A stretch of DNA of 58,304 nucleotides from an uncultured Lachnospiraceae bacterium (GCA_910583615.1 CAJTXP010000002.1:29407-87710), one strand, 5' to 3'. Shown: positions 25,328-35,128, counted from the stretch's first letter. Numbers and translations: made by a program. Notes: generated from the sequence alone by a model not told the origin.

Positions 25328-26320
25328 CTAATTGTTCAAATCAGATAAAAAGCTCTGCATCTCCTGGTACAGGACGCTCCTGTCGCTGCAGCCCAGAATG
25401 ACTGCTATATAACGCTGTCCTTCTGCATCTTCAAAAAGCTGTACCAGACAGCTTTTTGCCGCTGACGTTGTACCGGTCTTTCCGCCCACCGCAGAGACCC
25501 CGTCCGGAACCGTTACATCGCCCTTTGTAAACTGGTTCGAACTGGTCCATGATGCTGTGACTTCTGTTCCGTCTGCCGCCACGTAGGACACATCGTAGGA
25601 TGGTTCTTTTAATATTTCCAGAAAAGTATCATATTTCATGGCTTCCAGAAACATCAGATAAAGATCATATGCCGTTGTGTAATGCTCCTCGTCATGAAGC
25701 CCGTTTGGATTGACAAAATGCGTATTGGTAGCCCCGATCTGAACCGCTTTTTCATTCATCAGCGCAACAAACTGCTCCATGCTTCCCGCTTTCATCTCTG
25801 CAATTGCATTTGCAGCGTCATTTGCTGAGGAAACCAGAAGTCCATACAGAAGCTGGCGAAGCGTCAGCACATCGCCTTCCTTTAACTTCACGGTAGACAC
25901 ACCGCTCTCATGAAACGTAACAGCCTCCTGACTTACAGTGGTCTGCGCATCCAGATCACCCTGCTCCAATGCAACAAGGGCCGTCATAATCTTTGTGGTG
26001 CTGGCCGGATAAAGCCTGTCATGAATGTTTTTTGCATACAGAATCTCTTTCGTATCCAGGTTGAAGAAGCAGGCAGCCAGTGCATCGGAAGCATCTGCCT
26101 CAATCGCCTGTACATCTTCATCCGCAACGCACAGATCCTTTGCAAAGTAAGAGATATCCGGATCCTGGCTCTGCCCCTGAATACCAAAGCCCGGCCGGTC
26201 CGCAGTAAATGCATCTTCCAGCTTCACGCTCTGCGAACAGCCATTTAAAAATATACAGCAGGCCAACGCCGCTGAAAAAAGGCTTATCCTGTATTTCAGC
26301 CCTTTATTTGTACATCTCAC
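25328..26320 (-). CDS. D-alanyl-D-alanine carboxypeptidase, lipoprotein
   Basis: The 330-residue protein has a lipoprotein signal (hydrophobic stretch ending LNGC, Cys28) and the serine penicillin-binding motifs SxxK (ASTTKI), SxN (SSAND) and KTG (GGKTGTT). It trims the terminal D-Ala of peptidoglycan pentapeptides outside the membrane. The start is GTG 26320, lying inside the last codons of mgsA with GGAG upstream; no ATG is available in frame before the signal peptide. Translation is coupled to mgsA. Confidence 0.9.
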   Translation of the reverse strand: MRCTNKGLKYRISLFSAALACCIFLNGCSQSVKLEDAFTADRPGFGIQGQSQDPDISYFAKDLCVADEDVQAIEADASDALAACFFNLDTKEILYAKNIHDRLYPASTTKIMTALVALEQGDLDAQTTVSQEAVTFHESGVSTVKLKEGDVLTLRQLLYGLLVSSANDAANAIAEMKAGSMEQFVALMNEKAVQIGATNTHFVNPNGLHDEEHYTTAYDLYLMFLEAMKYDTFLEILKEPSYDVSYVAADGTEVTASWTSSNQFTKGDVTVPDGVSAVGGKTGTTSAAKSCLVQLFEDAEGQRYIAVILGCSDRSVLYQEMQSFLSDLNN

Positions 26321-26699
26321 GCCACTCCATGTCTCCTCTGTCCAGTGATTTTATCAGCAGCTCAGCAGTTGCAAGATTTGTCGCAATCGGAATATTATGT
26401 ACATCGCACAGATGCACCACATTATTTACATCCGGTTCGTGCCTTTTCGGCTGAATCGGATCCCGAAGGAAGATAACCAAGTCAATCTGATTGTGCTCGA
26501 TCTGGGCTCCGAGCTGCTGTTCTCCCCCGAGATGCCCTGCCAGAAACTTATGAACGTTTAAATTCGCCACTTCCTCAATCAAACGACCGGTCGTTCCAGT
26601 TGCATAAAGTTCATTTTTACAGAGAATTCCCCTGTATGCGATACAGAAGTTCTGCATCAGGACTTTTTTTGCATCATGCGCAATCAATCCAATGTTCAT
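26304..26699 (-). CDS. mgsA: Methylglyoxal synthase-like protein
   Basis: This 131-residue protein matches MgsA along its length (IGLIAHDAKK, LYATGTTG, HEPDVNNV). MgsA converts dihydroxyacetone phosphate to methylglyoxal and phosphate. The catalytic base of B. subtilis and E. coli enzymes (Asp60 and Asp71, in GGDQQ) is Glu60 here: the codon is GAA in GGEQQ. The later Asp in HEPD is kept. The enzyme may be slower or altered. It lies between rodA and the DD-carboxypeptidase, as in related genomes. Confidence 0.9.
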   Translation of the reverse strand: MNIGLIAHDAKKVLMQNFCIAYRGILCKNELYATGTTGRLIEEVANLNVHKFLAGHLGGEQQLGAQIEHNQIDLVIFLRDPIQPKRHEPDVNNVVHLCDVHNIPIATNLATAELLIKSLDRGDMEWREMYK

Positions 26700-26714
26700 T
26701 GTTTGACCCCCTTG

Positions 26715-27815
26715 TCAGTATTTTTTAGGTTGAAGTCCGACATTTAAAACAATACCTATCCCCATATACAGCATAACAAGCGACGTCAGCCCATAGCTGA
26801 CAAACGGCAACGGAATGCCTGTATTCGGCATCAGGCCTGTGGCAACACAGATATTAACAAGACTCTGAAAAGCGATCAACCCTCCAAACCCGCAGCAGAT
26901 GATCGTCCCCTCCTGTTCTCTTGCATTCTTCCCTATCCAAAGACATTCCATCACGATCAGGGCCAGCAGAATAATGACTGCCGCACAGCCGATAAATCCA
27001 AGCTCCTCTCCTGTCACGGCAAATATAAAATCCGTCTGTGGTTCTACAATAAAGTTTCCGTTTTTTACAGATGATATATCATTATTATACAGGCCTTTTC
27101 CATAAAGCTGCCCCGAACCGATGGCGATAATCGAATTCTGCTGCTGGTATGCATCGTCTGCATACTCCGCAGGATTCAGCCATGCCATAATCCTTCTGAA
27201 CTGATAGTTGTCCAGAATCTGTTGTCCCTCCTGCATAATCAGGTTTATAAATATAATAGCAGATGGTATCAAAATTGCAAGTACTGTTCCGATAATTTTA
27301 TAACTGAGCCCCCCAATAAAGATCAGAACACAGAAAACAAAGGCGATCGTAATCGTTGTGGACAGATCCGGCTGCTCTTTGACAAGATAAAGCGGAACCA
27401 GGATCAGAATACCGGAACAGATGATCGTCTTCCAGTGATTGATGGACTCGCTGTACTTTGTAAAAAATCTGGCGAAAAACAATATGAGAAGGAGCTTGGA
27501 GACCTCAGAGGGCTGAAAGCGAAAGCCGATATCCAGCCAGCGCTTTGCCCCGTTAACCTCTGTTCCCGCAAGCCTCACCGCCAGCAGAAGCGCAAGATTA
27601 AATACGTAGACCAGCCAGTACATATTCATCATCAGACGATAATCCACAAGTGCAAATATCAGCATTGCGGTACTGCCCAACGCCATGCCGATCACCTGCT
27701 GACTCTGATATTCCGACTTGGCGCTTCCAATGACCAGAATTCCAAGAATCGTAATTGTATATACAAATACGACCAGGCGCAGCCTGAAATCGCGCAGTTG
27801 ATATTGCTTGAACAT
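26715..27815 (-). CDS. rodA: Rod-shape SEDS glycosyltransferase RodA
   Basis: This 366-residue polytopic membrane protein of the SEDS family has about 10 helices and the conserved GAKRWLDIGFRFQPSEVSKL and EQPDLSTT regions. It polymerises lipid II into glycan strands during elongation, with a class B PBP; the PBP2 gene at 29686 is its probable partner. It starts at ATG 27815 after AGGTGGGAT. It follows minE by 14 bases. RodA is preferred to FtsW from the mre/PBP2 context. Confidence 0.94.
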   Translation of the reverse strand: MFKQYQLRDFRLRLVVFVYTITILGILVIGSAKSEYQSQQVIGMALGSTAMLIFALVDYRLMMNMYWLVYVFNLALLLAVRLAGTEVNGAKRWLDIGFRFQPSEVSKLLLILFFARFFTKYSESINHWKTIICSGILILVPLYLVKEQPDLSTTITIAFVFCVLIFIGGLSYKIIGTVLAILIPSAIIFINLIMQEGQQILDNYQFRRIMAWLNPAEYADDAYQQQNSIIAIGSGQLYGKGLYNNDISSVKNGNFIVEPQTDFIFAVTGEELGFIGCAAVIILLALIVMECLWIGKNAREQEGTIICCGFGGLIAFQSLVNICVATGLMPNTGIPLPFVSYGLTSLVMLYMGIGIVLNVGLQPKKY

Positions 27816-27829
27816 ATCCCACCTGATTT

Positions 27830-28102
27830 CTATGATCTCGTTCTCATATCTTTTACCGGAATATTTGCACAGAGTACCGGAACCGTTCCATGTCCCCCTT
27901 CGGACTCTGTCTGGGTAATCTGTATATCCAGCCCTTCGCTGTCAATCTCCATATATTTCGTGATCACTTTTATAATATCATTTTTAATTGCTTCCATGAT
28001 CTCCGGAGAGCAATTCGCACGATCGGAGATCAGCAAAAGCTTCAGACGGTCTTTTGCAACCTCTCCTGAATTCTTCTTTCGAAAGAAATCCATGAACGCC
28101 AT
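27830..28102 (-). CDS. minE: Cell division topological specificity factor MinE
   Basis: The 90-residue protein has the N-terminal membrane and MinD-binding helix (MAFMDFFRKKNSGEVAKDRLK) and the C-terminal dimer domain (DIQITQTES). It drives MinD off the membrane to create pole-to-pole oscillation. It lies directly after minD, as expected. AAGGGAGC precedes ATG 28102. Confidence 0.96.
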   Translation of the reverse strand: MAFMDFFRKKNSGEVAKDRLKLLLISDRANCSPEIMEAIKNDIIKVITKYMEIDSEGLDIQITQTESEGGHGTVPVLCANIPVKDMRTRS

Positions 28103-28117
28103 ATTTTTGCTCCCTTC

Positions 28118-28903
28118 TTATTTGAACAGTTTTTTCAGTTTTCCAAAAAATCCGCTCTTTATCTTCAGATCCAGAAACGGAACTTCTTCTCCCATTACAC
28201 GACGGCAGATATTCATATAAGCCTGTCCGGCCAGAGAGTCGTCTCCTACACAGGGTTCCCCCTGATTCGTCGAAATCACAACGCTTTCATCATCCGGAAC
28301 TGCTCCGATCATATCAATGGCAAGGATTTCAACCACATCATCCATGGACATCATATTGCCGCTTTCCACCATATCCATACGGATCCGGTTGACGATCAGA
28401 TCCGACTTTCTGATATCATTTGCCTCCAGAAGGCCGATGATCCTGTCTGCGTCGCGAATTGCAGACACTTCAGGAGTCGTCACGATCAGCGCACGGTCAG
28501 CGGCAGCGATTGCGTTCTTAAAACCCTGCTCAATGCCTGCCGGACAGTCCAGAAGTATGTAATCAAATTCCTCCCGAAGCTCATCGATCAGTTTGATCAT
28601 CTGTTCCGGATTCACAGCCGTCTTGTCCCGGGTCTGGGCAGAGGGAAGAAGATACAGATTCGGATAGCGCTTGTCCTTGATCAGGGCCTGCTTGATCCTG
28701 CAGTTTCCTTCCACCACATCCACCAGATTATACACGATGCGGTTCTCCAGTCCCATAACCACATCCAGATTTCTAAGTCCGATATCGGTATCAATCAAAA
28801 CCACTTTCTGATCCATCTTCGCCAGTCCGGTACCCACATTGGCAGTCGTGGTCGTCTTACCGACACCGCCCTTTCCAGATGTTATAACAATTACCTCGCT
28901 CAT
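28118..28903 (-). CDS. minD: Septum site-determining ATPase MinD
   Basis: The 261-residue ATPase has the deviant Walker A motif SGKGGVGKTT near the N-terminus, the DTDIGLRNLD switch region and a C-terminal amphipathic membrane helix (FGKLKKLFK). It carries MinC to the membrane and is cycled by MinE. ATG 28903 after GGAGGAG is preferred to a longer frame to 28936. Confidence 0.97.
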   Translation of the reverse strand: MSEVIVITSGKGGVGKTTTTANVGTGLAKMDQKVVLIDTDIGLRNLDVVMGLENRIVYNLVDVVEGNCRIKQALIKDKRYPNLYLLPSAQTRDKTAVNPEQMIKLIDELREEFDYILLDCPAGIEQGFKNAIAAADRALIVTTPEVSAIRDADRIIGLLEANDIRKSDLIVNRIRMDMVESGNMMSMDDVVEILAIDMIGAVPDDESVVISTNQGEPCVGDDSLAGQAYMNICRRVMGEEVPFLDLKIKSGFFGKLKKLFK

Positions 28904-28961
28904 ATTATCTCCTCCAACCTTTCCTGTCACCGGCACTCTGATTCCATGTGACGATATATCA

Positions 28962-29636
28962 TTAAATCCGGATGTCGTTAATTACTTCTTTCGTAATCGG
29001 CTCCATATAGATATTGCCTTCTTCTGCGTATGCAATCATGGGGCCTGTCGCGCTTCCTTTCATCTGAATAGGACCGTCACCGGAACGCGCGATCACATCC
29101 GCAATCCGTATCTGAACAGGCGCCATATTCAGAGCGGCCACAAATGCATCTTCATTTCCCACCGCGCCTGCATGGATCGTCCCTTTCAGACTTCCAAGCA
29201 CCACTACATTTCCCTTCGAAACAATTGTTGCCCCTGGATTCACATCTCCCAGTATGATAATGCTTGTCTCGGACTCAAGAACCTGTCCTGACCGGAGTGT
29301 TCCTTTATAGAATCTGCCGGTATTAAAATCCCGTTCCCCCTGTCTTCCGTCCACAACCTGTTTCATAAAAGATTCTTTCAGCTCGTCCTGTTCCAGTACG
29401 CAGAGTATCTCCAGAGACGAATTTTCCTGAATGACACGGATGACCTCCAGCTGTTCCTCACGGCTCAGTCTCCTCCCGTCAAAGGCAAGCGCCATCCGGG
29501 CATCCCGGAAAAACTCTGAAGAGGCTCTGAACCGGTCCGCAATATTCTCAAGCAGCTCCCGAAATGGAATATTTCTGTCCAGAAATAACGTAATACCGTA
29601 TTTATTGCTTTTAATCACAACCGTCTGCTGTTTCAT
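28962..29636 (-). CDS. minC: Septum site-determining protein MinC
   Basis: The 224-residue FtsZ inhibitor has an N-terminal domain (about 1-100) and the C-terminal beta-helix with the glycine-rich GDVNPGATIVSKGNVVVLGSLKG motif (about 148-170). It blocks Z-ring assembly away from mid-cell. It is followed by minD 58 bases later. TAGGAG precedes ATG 29636. Confidence 0.95.
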   Translation of the reverse strand: MKQQTVVIKSNKYGITLFLDRNIPFRELLENIADRFRASSEFFRDARMALAFDGRRLSREEQLEVIRVIQENSSLEILCVLEQDELKESFMKQVVDGRQGERDFNTGRFYKGTLRSGQVLESETSIIILGDVNPGATIVSKGNVVVLGSLKGTIHAGAVGNEDAFVAALNMAPVQIRIADVIARSGDGPIQMKGSATGPMIAYAEEGNIYMEPITKEVINDIRI

Positions 29637-29685
29637 GATATTCTCCTAATTCCTCATGCCGATCAAAGATCCTCAAAATGCGCTT

Positions 29686-32577
29686 TTAATCATTGATTAC
29701 TGTTGTAGTTGCCTCTGAAGCGGTTCCTGTCAGCAGTTCGTCTTCATCCACCAGTTTAAAATAATACCGGAAAATATCTGCCGCCATGGCAGCGGCATTT
29801 GCCGAAGTATAGCCGTTCGCAATGCGGATGGCCATGGCAATCTCCGGATTTTCATACGGTGCATACCCCACGAACAGAGCGTGATTCGGGTGCCGCAGCG
29901 ACTGCTGCGCCGTACCGGTCTTTCCTGCGATCGTCAGATCAAGTTTTTCAAAAGCATCTGTATTCAGAGCAACCTGATGCATCCCCTCCTGCATAACATG
30001 CCAGGAACTGTCTGACGCATCAATCCTATTATATACTGACGGCGAATAATCTTCAATAGTGTTTCCTTCTGAATCTGTCAGTTTATCCAGTAAAGTCAGA
30101 TTATAAACGTTACCTCCATCCGCCACTGCACTAACATATCTTGCAAGCTGTGACACGCTGAAAAGATGCGTGCCCTGTCCAATCGAAGAACGAATACCAT
30201 CCGTATCAGACAGATGAGGAGAATTTTCCGGAATCTCAAGCCCTGACTTTTCTGTCAGGCCAAACTCTTCTGCATATTTTGCAATCGTCTCCAGCGCACG
30301 TTCGGAAGAATACCCGGTTGTACGGCCTCCGCCCAGCCGGAAGCCCACCTCATAAAAATAATAGTTACAGGATACCCTGATTGCATCCACCACGTTGACA
30401 TTCCCATGGCTTCCCCGATACTGATTGTAGATCCAGCAGGTCGGAGAACCATATGCTTCGGTATAGACGCCGGTTGCATGCATGACCTCCGAAGGCGTTA
30501 TCACACCTTCTTCCAGGCCGGCTGTTGCGATCACCGGCTTTATAGTAGAACCAGGCGCCGTCTGTTCCTGCGTGGCACGGCTGTACAACGGTCTGGACCT
30601 GTCTTTATTCAGCGCCGCAAAATAAGCAGAATCCATCGTGTTCGTCAGACGGTTATTGTCATATCCCGGATAGCTTACACAGGCAAGCACCTCCCCTGTA
30701 TGAGGATCCGTAATCACACAGGCCGCACTGCAGGGTTCCAGCGCCAGCTGCGCCGGAGTGATCTCCAGATTCCGGATCTTGTCCAGCAGAAAGTTGTACG
30801 CAGACCAGCTTCCGTTCTGAAGCCTTCCCACCGCCTCTTCATCATACTCCAAAACCCCCTGCTCATACAAGAGTAAACAAATCTCTTTTCCCGTCACAAT
30901 ATCGTCCAACAGGATATATTTATACAGCATATTCTGAAAATCGACATCATTTTGGAGCTCTGTCGAAATATAATCCATCAGAACCGCATAGATTTCTTCT
31001 GCGTTCAGATACGGACTGTCCACTTCCAGACCTGACACATCCACCCAGTTCATGGAAATGGCATATTCCAGATATTCCTTAAGACTGATTACTTCATCCG
31101 TTGTCCATGCAATATAAGTCGCATCTTTCCGGTCAACGGCATCCCTCATGAGAATATTGTGGTCGCCCATAAGAATATCCGATACGATATAGCTCATATA
31201 ATTCTTCATATCAATTGGCAGGTCCTGATAAGCTGCGGGGCTTTCCGACTCAAGCTCCGACATGATCCGTCCGATGGTTGCAGACAGCCGCTCTTCAAAC
31301 CGCTGCAAAACAGAACGTTCCAGCTCCGTCGCATCCTCTGCCTGAAAATGAGCGATATCAATCACCCGGTTATTGATCAGTGCATAATAAACGTCATAAA
31401 TGGGAATCAGAATGCTCGCAGCTGAAGCATTCGGTGCGGCAATATACTCCTTCATGTTCCGGATCTTGGACACAAGGATACCTGCCAGCTGTTGTTCCAG
31501 AATATCGTAAACCGCAATCTGCAGATCTTTATCTATGGTCAGGTATACATCCTTACCCGACTCCGGCTGAGTCTCCTTTTCCACCTCCAGAACATTTCCC
31601 ATGCTGTTAACATAGATCGTACGGTTGCCCTTGGTCCCCTGCAGCTCTGTCTCCATATACTGTTCAATACCTGCTTTTCCCACAATATCATTCAACTCAT
31701 ACTTTTCATTTTTCAAAATCAGGCTGTCCAGCTCTTCCTGGGACGGTTTGCCGATATAACCGATCAAAGAGGCAAAATATTCTGCATCATTATAGATCCT
31801 GAGACTGTTCTGGGCGATATCCACCCCCTGAAGGCTGTCCATATTTTCCATGATTTCCGCCACGGTCTCATCGCACACATTCGAAGCAACCGTCGTGGCA
31901 ACATAACGTTTATACCCGTTCAGGCTCATGGCATACCGAACCGTCGCGATTTTCAGTTTTTCCTCCAGTGAAAGATCTTTCTCAGGAATACCGTATGCCG
32001 CTCTCTGTTCCGGCGTATAGGCATCCCATGAAATATAATACCTTTTTTTCCCGCACAGATAGTCCATAATCTGTTCTGCGGATGCCGCCGATTCCTTCGG
32101 CTCCAGCTCTTCGATCGTTCTGCGTCCGTAAATATCCGCCTTAAACCGCAGAAGCGCCGTCCCTTCCTGGGTAAATACATATCTCCCGTTTTCACAAATA
32201 ATTCCAAAGTCACTGATGATACTGTCTCCATGGGATTCTGCGATCTCAATGACTCTGGAAATGATCCGGTTCAGGGAAGCCTGTTTTTCCCGTTCGCTCT
32301 GATAGCTCCCATTATCCTCTATCGTAATCGAATACGACAGAACGTTATCCGCCAGTATCTCTCCGTTTCTGTCATAGATCTTTCCCCTTGTACTGGCAAT
32401 GTTAATCTCTTTTTTGATCCTCATGGTAAAGCTTTCTGCATAATCCTCGCCATGAATGATCTGAAGCAGGAATACCCTGCTCAGAAGAATACCGAAAAAA
32501 AACAGAAACAGAAGCATCAGGACAAAAATCCTTGATGTTATAAAATTGATAAAAGATTCTTTAAAATCGTCAAACAA
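29686..32577 (-). CDS. mrdA: Class B penicillin-binding protein 2 (elongation)
   Basis: This 963-residue protein has one N-terminal membrane helix (about 17-37), a dimerisation domain (to about 340), a long insertion, and a transpeptidase domain with SxxK near 676 (GSTIKP), SxN (VSCNYYF) and KTG near 886 (GKTGTAQQ). It cross-links peptidoglycan with RodA. It is about 270 residues longer than typical PBP2; the extra region lies around 340-620. The start is TTG 32577, 8 bases after GAGG. It lies between mreD and minC. Confidence 0.94.
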   Translation of the reverse strand: MFDDFKESFINFITSRIFVLMLLFLFFFGILLSRVFLLQIIHGEDYAESFTMRIKKEINIASTRGKIYDRNGEILADNVLSYSITIEDNGSYQSEREKQASLNRIISRVIEIAESHGDSIISDFGIICENGRYVFTQEGTALLRFKADIYGRRTIEELEPKESAASAEQIMDYLCGKKRYYISWDAYTPEQRAAYGIPEKDLSLEEKLKIATVRYAMSLNGYKRYVATTVASNVCDETVAEIMENMDSLQGVDIAQNSLRIYNDAEYFASLIGYIGKPSQEELDSLILKNEKYELNDIVGKAGIEQYMETELQGTKGNRTIYVNSMGNVLEVEKETQPESGKDVYLTIDKDLQIAVYDILEQQLAGILVSKIRNMKEYIAAPNASAASILIPIYDVYYALINNRVIDIAHFQAEDATELERSVLQRFEERLSATIGRIMSELESESPAAYQDLPIDMKNYMSYIVSDILMGDHNILMRDAVDRKDATYIAWTTDEVISLKEYLEYAISMNWVDVSGLEVDSPYLNAEEIYAVLMDYISTELQNDVDFQNMLYKYILLDDIVTGKEICLLLYEQGVLEYDEEAVGRLQNGSWSAYNFLLDKIRNLEITPAQLALEPCSAACVITDPHTGEVLACVSYPGYDNNRLTNTMDSAYFAALNKDRSRPLYSRATQEQTAPGSTIKPVIATAGLEEGVITPSEVMHATGVYTEAYGSPTCWIYNQYRGSHGNVNVVDAIRVSCNYYFYEVGFRLGGGRTTGYSSERALETIAKYAEEFGLTEKSGLEIPENSPHLSDTDGIRSSIGQGTHLFSVSQLARYVSAVADGGNVYNLTLLDKLTDSEGNTIEDYSPSVYNRIDASDSSWHVMQEGMHQVALNTDAFEKLDLTIAGKTGTAQQSLRHPNHALFVGYAPYENPEIAMAIRIANGYTSANAAAMAADIFRYYFKLVDEDELLTGTASEATTTVIND

Positions 32578-32589
32578 TCCATCTACCTC

Positions 32590-33084
32590 TTATGTCTGGC
32601 TCTCAAGTCTGCGGTTTATTCCATAAATCAGCCTGTAAAAGATTAAAGTAACAACAATGGTATATAAAAGCTCCGGCAATATGATTCTCGTCAGATAATA
32701 GAGAAAGGCAAACCGGCTCCTCATCATAAACATGATGATATAATTTCCCAGCCCATATGCCAGCTCACTGGCCGATATCAGAAAGATCGGAAGCTTAATA
32801 TCTTCTCCATAAAAAATATGATTGAAATACCCGTTTGCGTAGCCTATGTACATATAGATTACCGCATGCATTCCCAAAAGTCTTCCATAAAAGATATCTT
32901 CCAGAAGCCCACAGAAAAAACCAACCCACAGCCCTTCCTTTTTTCCTGTCATAAAACCAAAAGAAGACGTCACAATCACCATCAGATTCGGACTGATGGA
33001 ACCGATGGATAAAGTCTTGAATACGGTACACTGAAGCAAAAATCCAATCAAAATGATCAGTATGGTCACAATCCTCCGCTTCAC
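32590..33084 (-). CDS. mreD: Rod shape-determining protein MreD
   Basis: The 164-residue membrane protein has about five helices and sits between mreC and PBP2, as in the standard mreBCD order. MreD is a poorly conserved partner of MreC. It keeps the MreD-like GLLEDIFYGRLLGMHA stretch. The start is GTG 33084 with GGGAG upstream. Confidence 0.9.
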   Translation of the reverse strand: MKRRIVTILIILIGFLLQCTVFKTLSIGSISPNLMVIVTSSFGFMTGKKEGLWVGFFCGLLEDIFYGRLLGMHAVIYMYIGYANGYFNHIFYGEDIKLPIFLISASELAYGLGNYIIMFMMRSRFAFLYYLTRIILPELLYTIVVTLIFYRLIYGINRRLESQT

Positions 33085-33106
33085 TTTTACAGGCTCCCTT
33101 CCATCT

Positions 33107-34102
33107 TTACTGTTCTTCCGGTTCCACAGAATCTGAATGTTCCGTGTCGTTTCCGCCGTCTGTACCGTCCGGATTTTCTTCTGTCATGACAGCGTCCTCT
33201 GATCCGTCTTCCGAAGAAGCCGCCTTCGTATATTCGGCCACATCCGCGTCCACATCGACCTGCTGTTTTAAATCAGTAATCACAAGTACTGTACTGAGAT
33301 GTTCAAAATCCACTGCGGGAGTCAGACTTCCTGATTTCGTCAGATTATTTGCATCCGTAGTAATCTCATTCACATATCCGATCAGAATTCCCTTGTGAAA
33401 TTTGGCGCTCACATAAGAAGTCACTACCTTATCGCCCTGTTCTACTTCATCGCCCTGGTCCCGAAGTCCGTTGATCTGCATCGTTCCTTCTGTCATCATC
33501 TGCAGATCCCCGCGCACATAACACAGATCCGAATTCTTCAAAACCATGGCGCTGACATTGCTCATATCGTCAATAATGGAACGGACCTGCGCCCAGTCCG
33601 GTCCCGTTTTGGTTACGATACCCACCAGGCCGCCGCCGGCAATCACATTCATATCCACATGGATCCCGTCATTGAAGCCTTTATCGATGACAAACATGTG
33701 AAACCAGTTCCCGGTATCTTTGCCAATTACATTCGCTGCAATTTTATCCAGGCTGGAATATTCATTATCCAGATCGTACAGTTCCCGAAGCTCTTCCAGT
33801 TCATAACGTTCCTGAAGCATGGAATTATTTTCGAGCGTCAGTTCCGCAATCTGTTCCCTTAAAAGTTCATTTTCGCCTTTGACTGCAGTCAGATCCTCCA
33901 GATTCTCCACTCTGCTGCGCATCCAGCCTCCGGCTGAATTGATCCCTCTCTGAATCGGAATCAGCACGTAGCCGGATACTACGTTCAGGACGCCGCCGTC
34001 AAAATCCGTCAAAAAAGACAGGGACATGGTTCCCACACAGAGGACAGTCAGAACAAACAGAATATATTTTCCGGGAATCGTAAAACGTTCTTTTCGTCTC
34101 AT
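33107..34102 (-). CDS. mreC: Rod shape-determining protein MreC
   Basis: The 331-residue protein has an N-terminal membrane helix (about 12-30), a coiled-coil (about 75-110, ENELLREQIAELTLENNSMLQERYEL) and the beta-barrel MreC domain (about 125-285). It links MreB to the wall synthases outside the membrane. The C-terminal tail is acidic and low-complexity (EDGSEDAVMTEENPDGTDGGNDTE). It lies directly downstream of mreB. Confidence 0.95.
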   Translation of the reverse strand: MRRKERFTIPGKYILFVLTVLCVGTMSLSFLTDFDGGVLNVVSGYVLIPIQRGINSAGGWMRSRVENLEDLTAVKGENELLREQIAELTLENNSMLQERYELEELRELYDLDNEYSSLDKIAANVIGKDTGNWFHMFVIDKGFNDGIHVDMNVIAGGGLVGIVTKTGPDWAQVRSIIDDMSNVSAMVLKNSDLCYVRGDLQMMTEGTMQINGLRDQGDEVEQGDKVVTSYVSAKFHKGILIGYVNEITTDANNLTKSGSLTPAVDFEHLSTVLVITDLKQQVDVDADVAEYTKAASSEDGSEDAVMTEENPDGTDGGNDTEHSDSVEPEEQ

Positions 34103-34120
34103 CTATTGCAGCTCCCGCCG

Positions 34121-35128
34121 TCATTCATATTTCTGCTCTTTAGTAACAAATGCCAGAGAACGGAACTCCCGCTCTCCCATGACTCTGGCCAGGCCCCTGG
34201 CAACGCTCATCTCCGGTTCATCGTCCACACTGACTTTGATACCCGACTTCTCTTCCAGAAGCTGATCCAGCTTATGAATTCTTGCAGAGCCTCCGGTCAG
34301 GTAAATTCCGTTTCGGATAATATCCACTCCCAGTTCGGGAGGCGTTCTTTCCAGAATTGTTTTTACGGCATCCATGATGATACCCAGCTGTTCCTTGATC
34401 GCCTCGTAGACGAAATCAGAAGTAACTTCCATCATCTGAGGAAGTCCGATGACCATATTCCGCCCGCAGATCTGCATGGAAGCCTGTTCCGGCTCCACTG
34501 CATAAGCCAGTTCCTTCTTGATCGTTTCTGCTGTCTTGCTTCCGATAAAGAAGTTAAACTCTTTGCGGATCGCACTCTGTATGGCGTCATCAATCGAGCG
34601 TCCTCCGTTCTGTATCAGACGACTGATGACAATCCCTCCAAGAGACAGCACGGAAATCTCCGTTGTCTCTGCACCGATGTCCACCAGCATGACTCCCTGT
34701 GCTTCTTTCACATTGATGCCAAGTCCAAGACCTGCTGCCACCGGCTTGTCAACCAGATAAACACCCTTTGGTTTCATATTGGAGTCCTGAATCAGCGTTG
34801 TGAAAATACGTTCCTGCATCTCTGTTGGAAGCGCCACAAAATATTCGGCTCCCTTCAGCTGCCCTTTGATATTTTTCTCCAGAAGGTTTCTTAAAAAAGC
34901 CTGCATATTGCTGATACTTGCCAGGTTTCCGTAAGACATGGGACTGGTGACCTGTATATTGGACGGCGCCTTTTCATACATGGCATATGCCTCGTCTCCA
35001 AAAGCCAGAAGCCCTTTCTTATCCTGTACAGCCACCATATTGTGCTGAATCAGATAAGCATCTGCATCTCTGTGGTAAATTTTCAGATGATACGATCCAA
35101 AATCGCAGCCAAAATTATGATTATTCAT
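34121..35128 (-). CDS. mreB: MreB/Mbl family cell-shape protein
   Basis: The 335-residue actin-like protein precedes mreC. Phosphate-2 (LVDIGAETTEISVLSLGG) and the adenosine motif (LTGGSARIHKLDQLL) are conserved. Phosphate-1 is altered: DFGSYHLKIY instead of the usual DLGTANTLVY. This may affect nucleotide binding or mark a divergent clade. It should form membrane-bound filaments directing wall synthesis. GAGGG precedes ATG 35128. Confidence 0.92.
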   Translation of the reverse strand: MNNHNFGCDFGSYHLKIYHRDADAYLIQHNMVAVQDKKGLLAFGDEAYAMYEKAPSNIQVTSPMSYGNLASISNMQAFLRNLLEKNIKGQLKGAEYFVALPTEMQERIFTTLIQDSNMKPKGVYLVDKPVAAGLGLGINVKEAQGVMLVDIGAETTEISVLSLGGIVISRLIQNGGRSIDDAIQSAIRKEFNFFIGSKTAETIKKELAYAVEPEQASMQICGRNMVIGLPQMMEVTSDFVYEAIKEQLGIIMDAVKTILERTPPELGVDIIRNGIYLTGGSARIHKLDQLLEEKSGIKVSVDDEPEMSVARGLARVMGEREFRSLAFVTKEQKYE

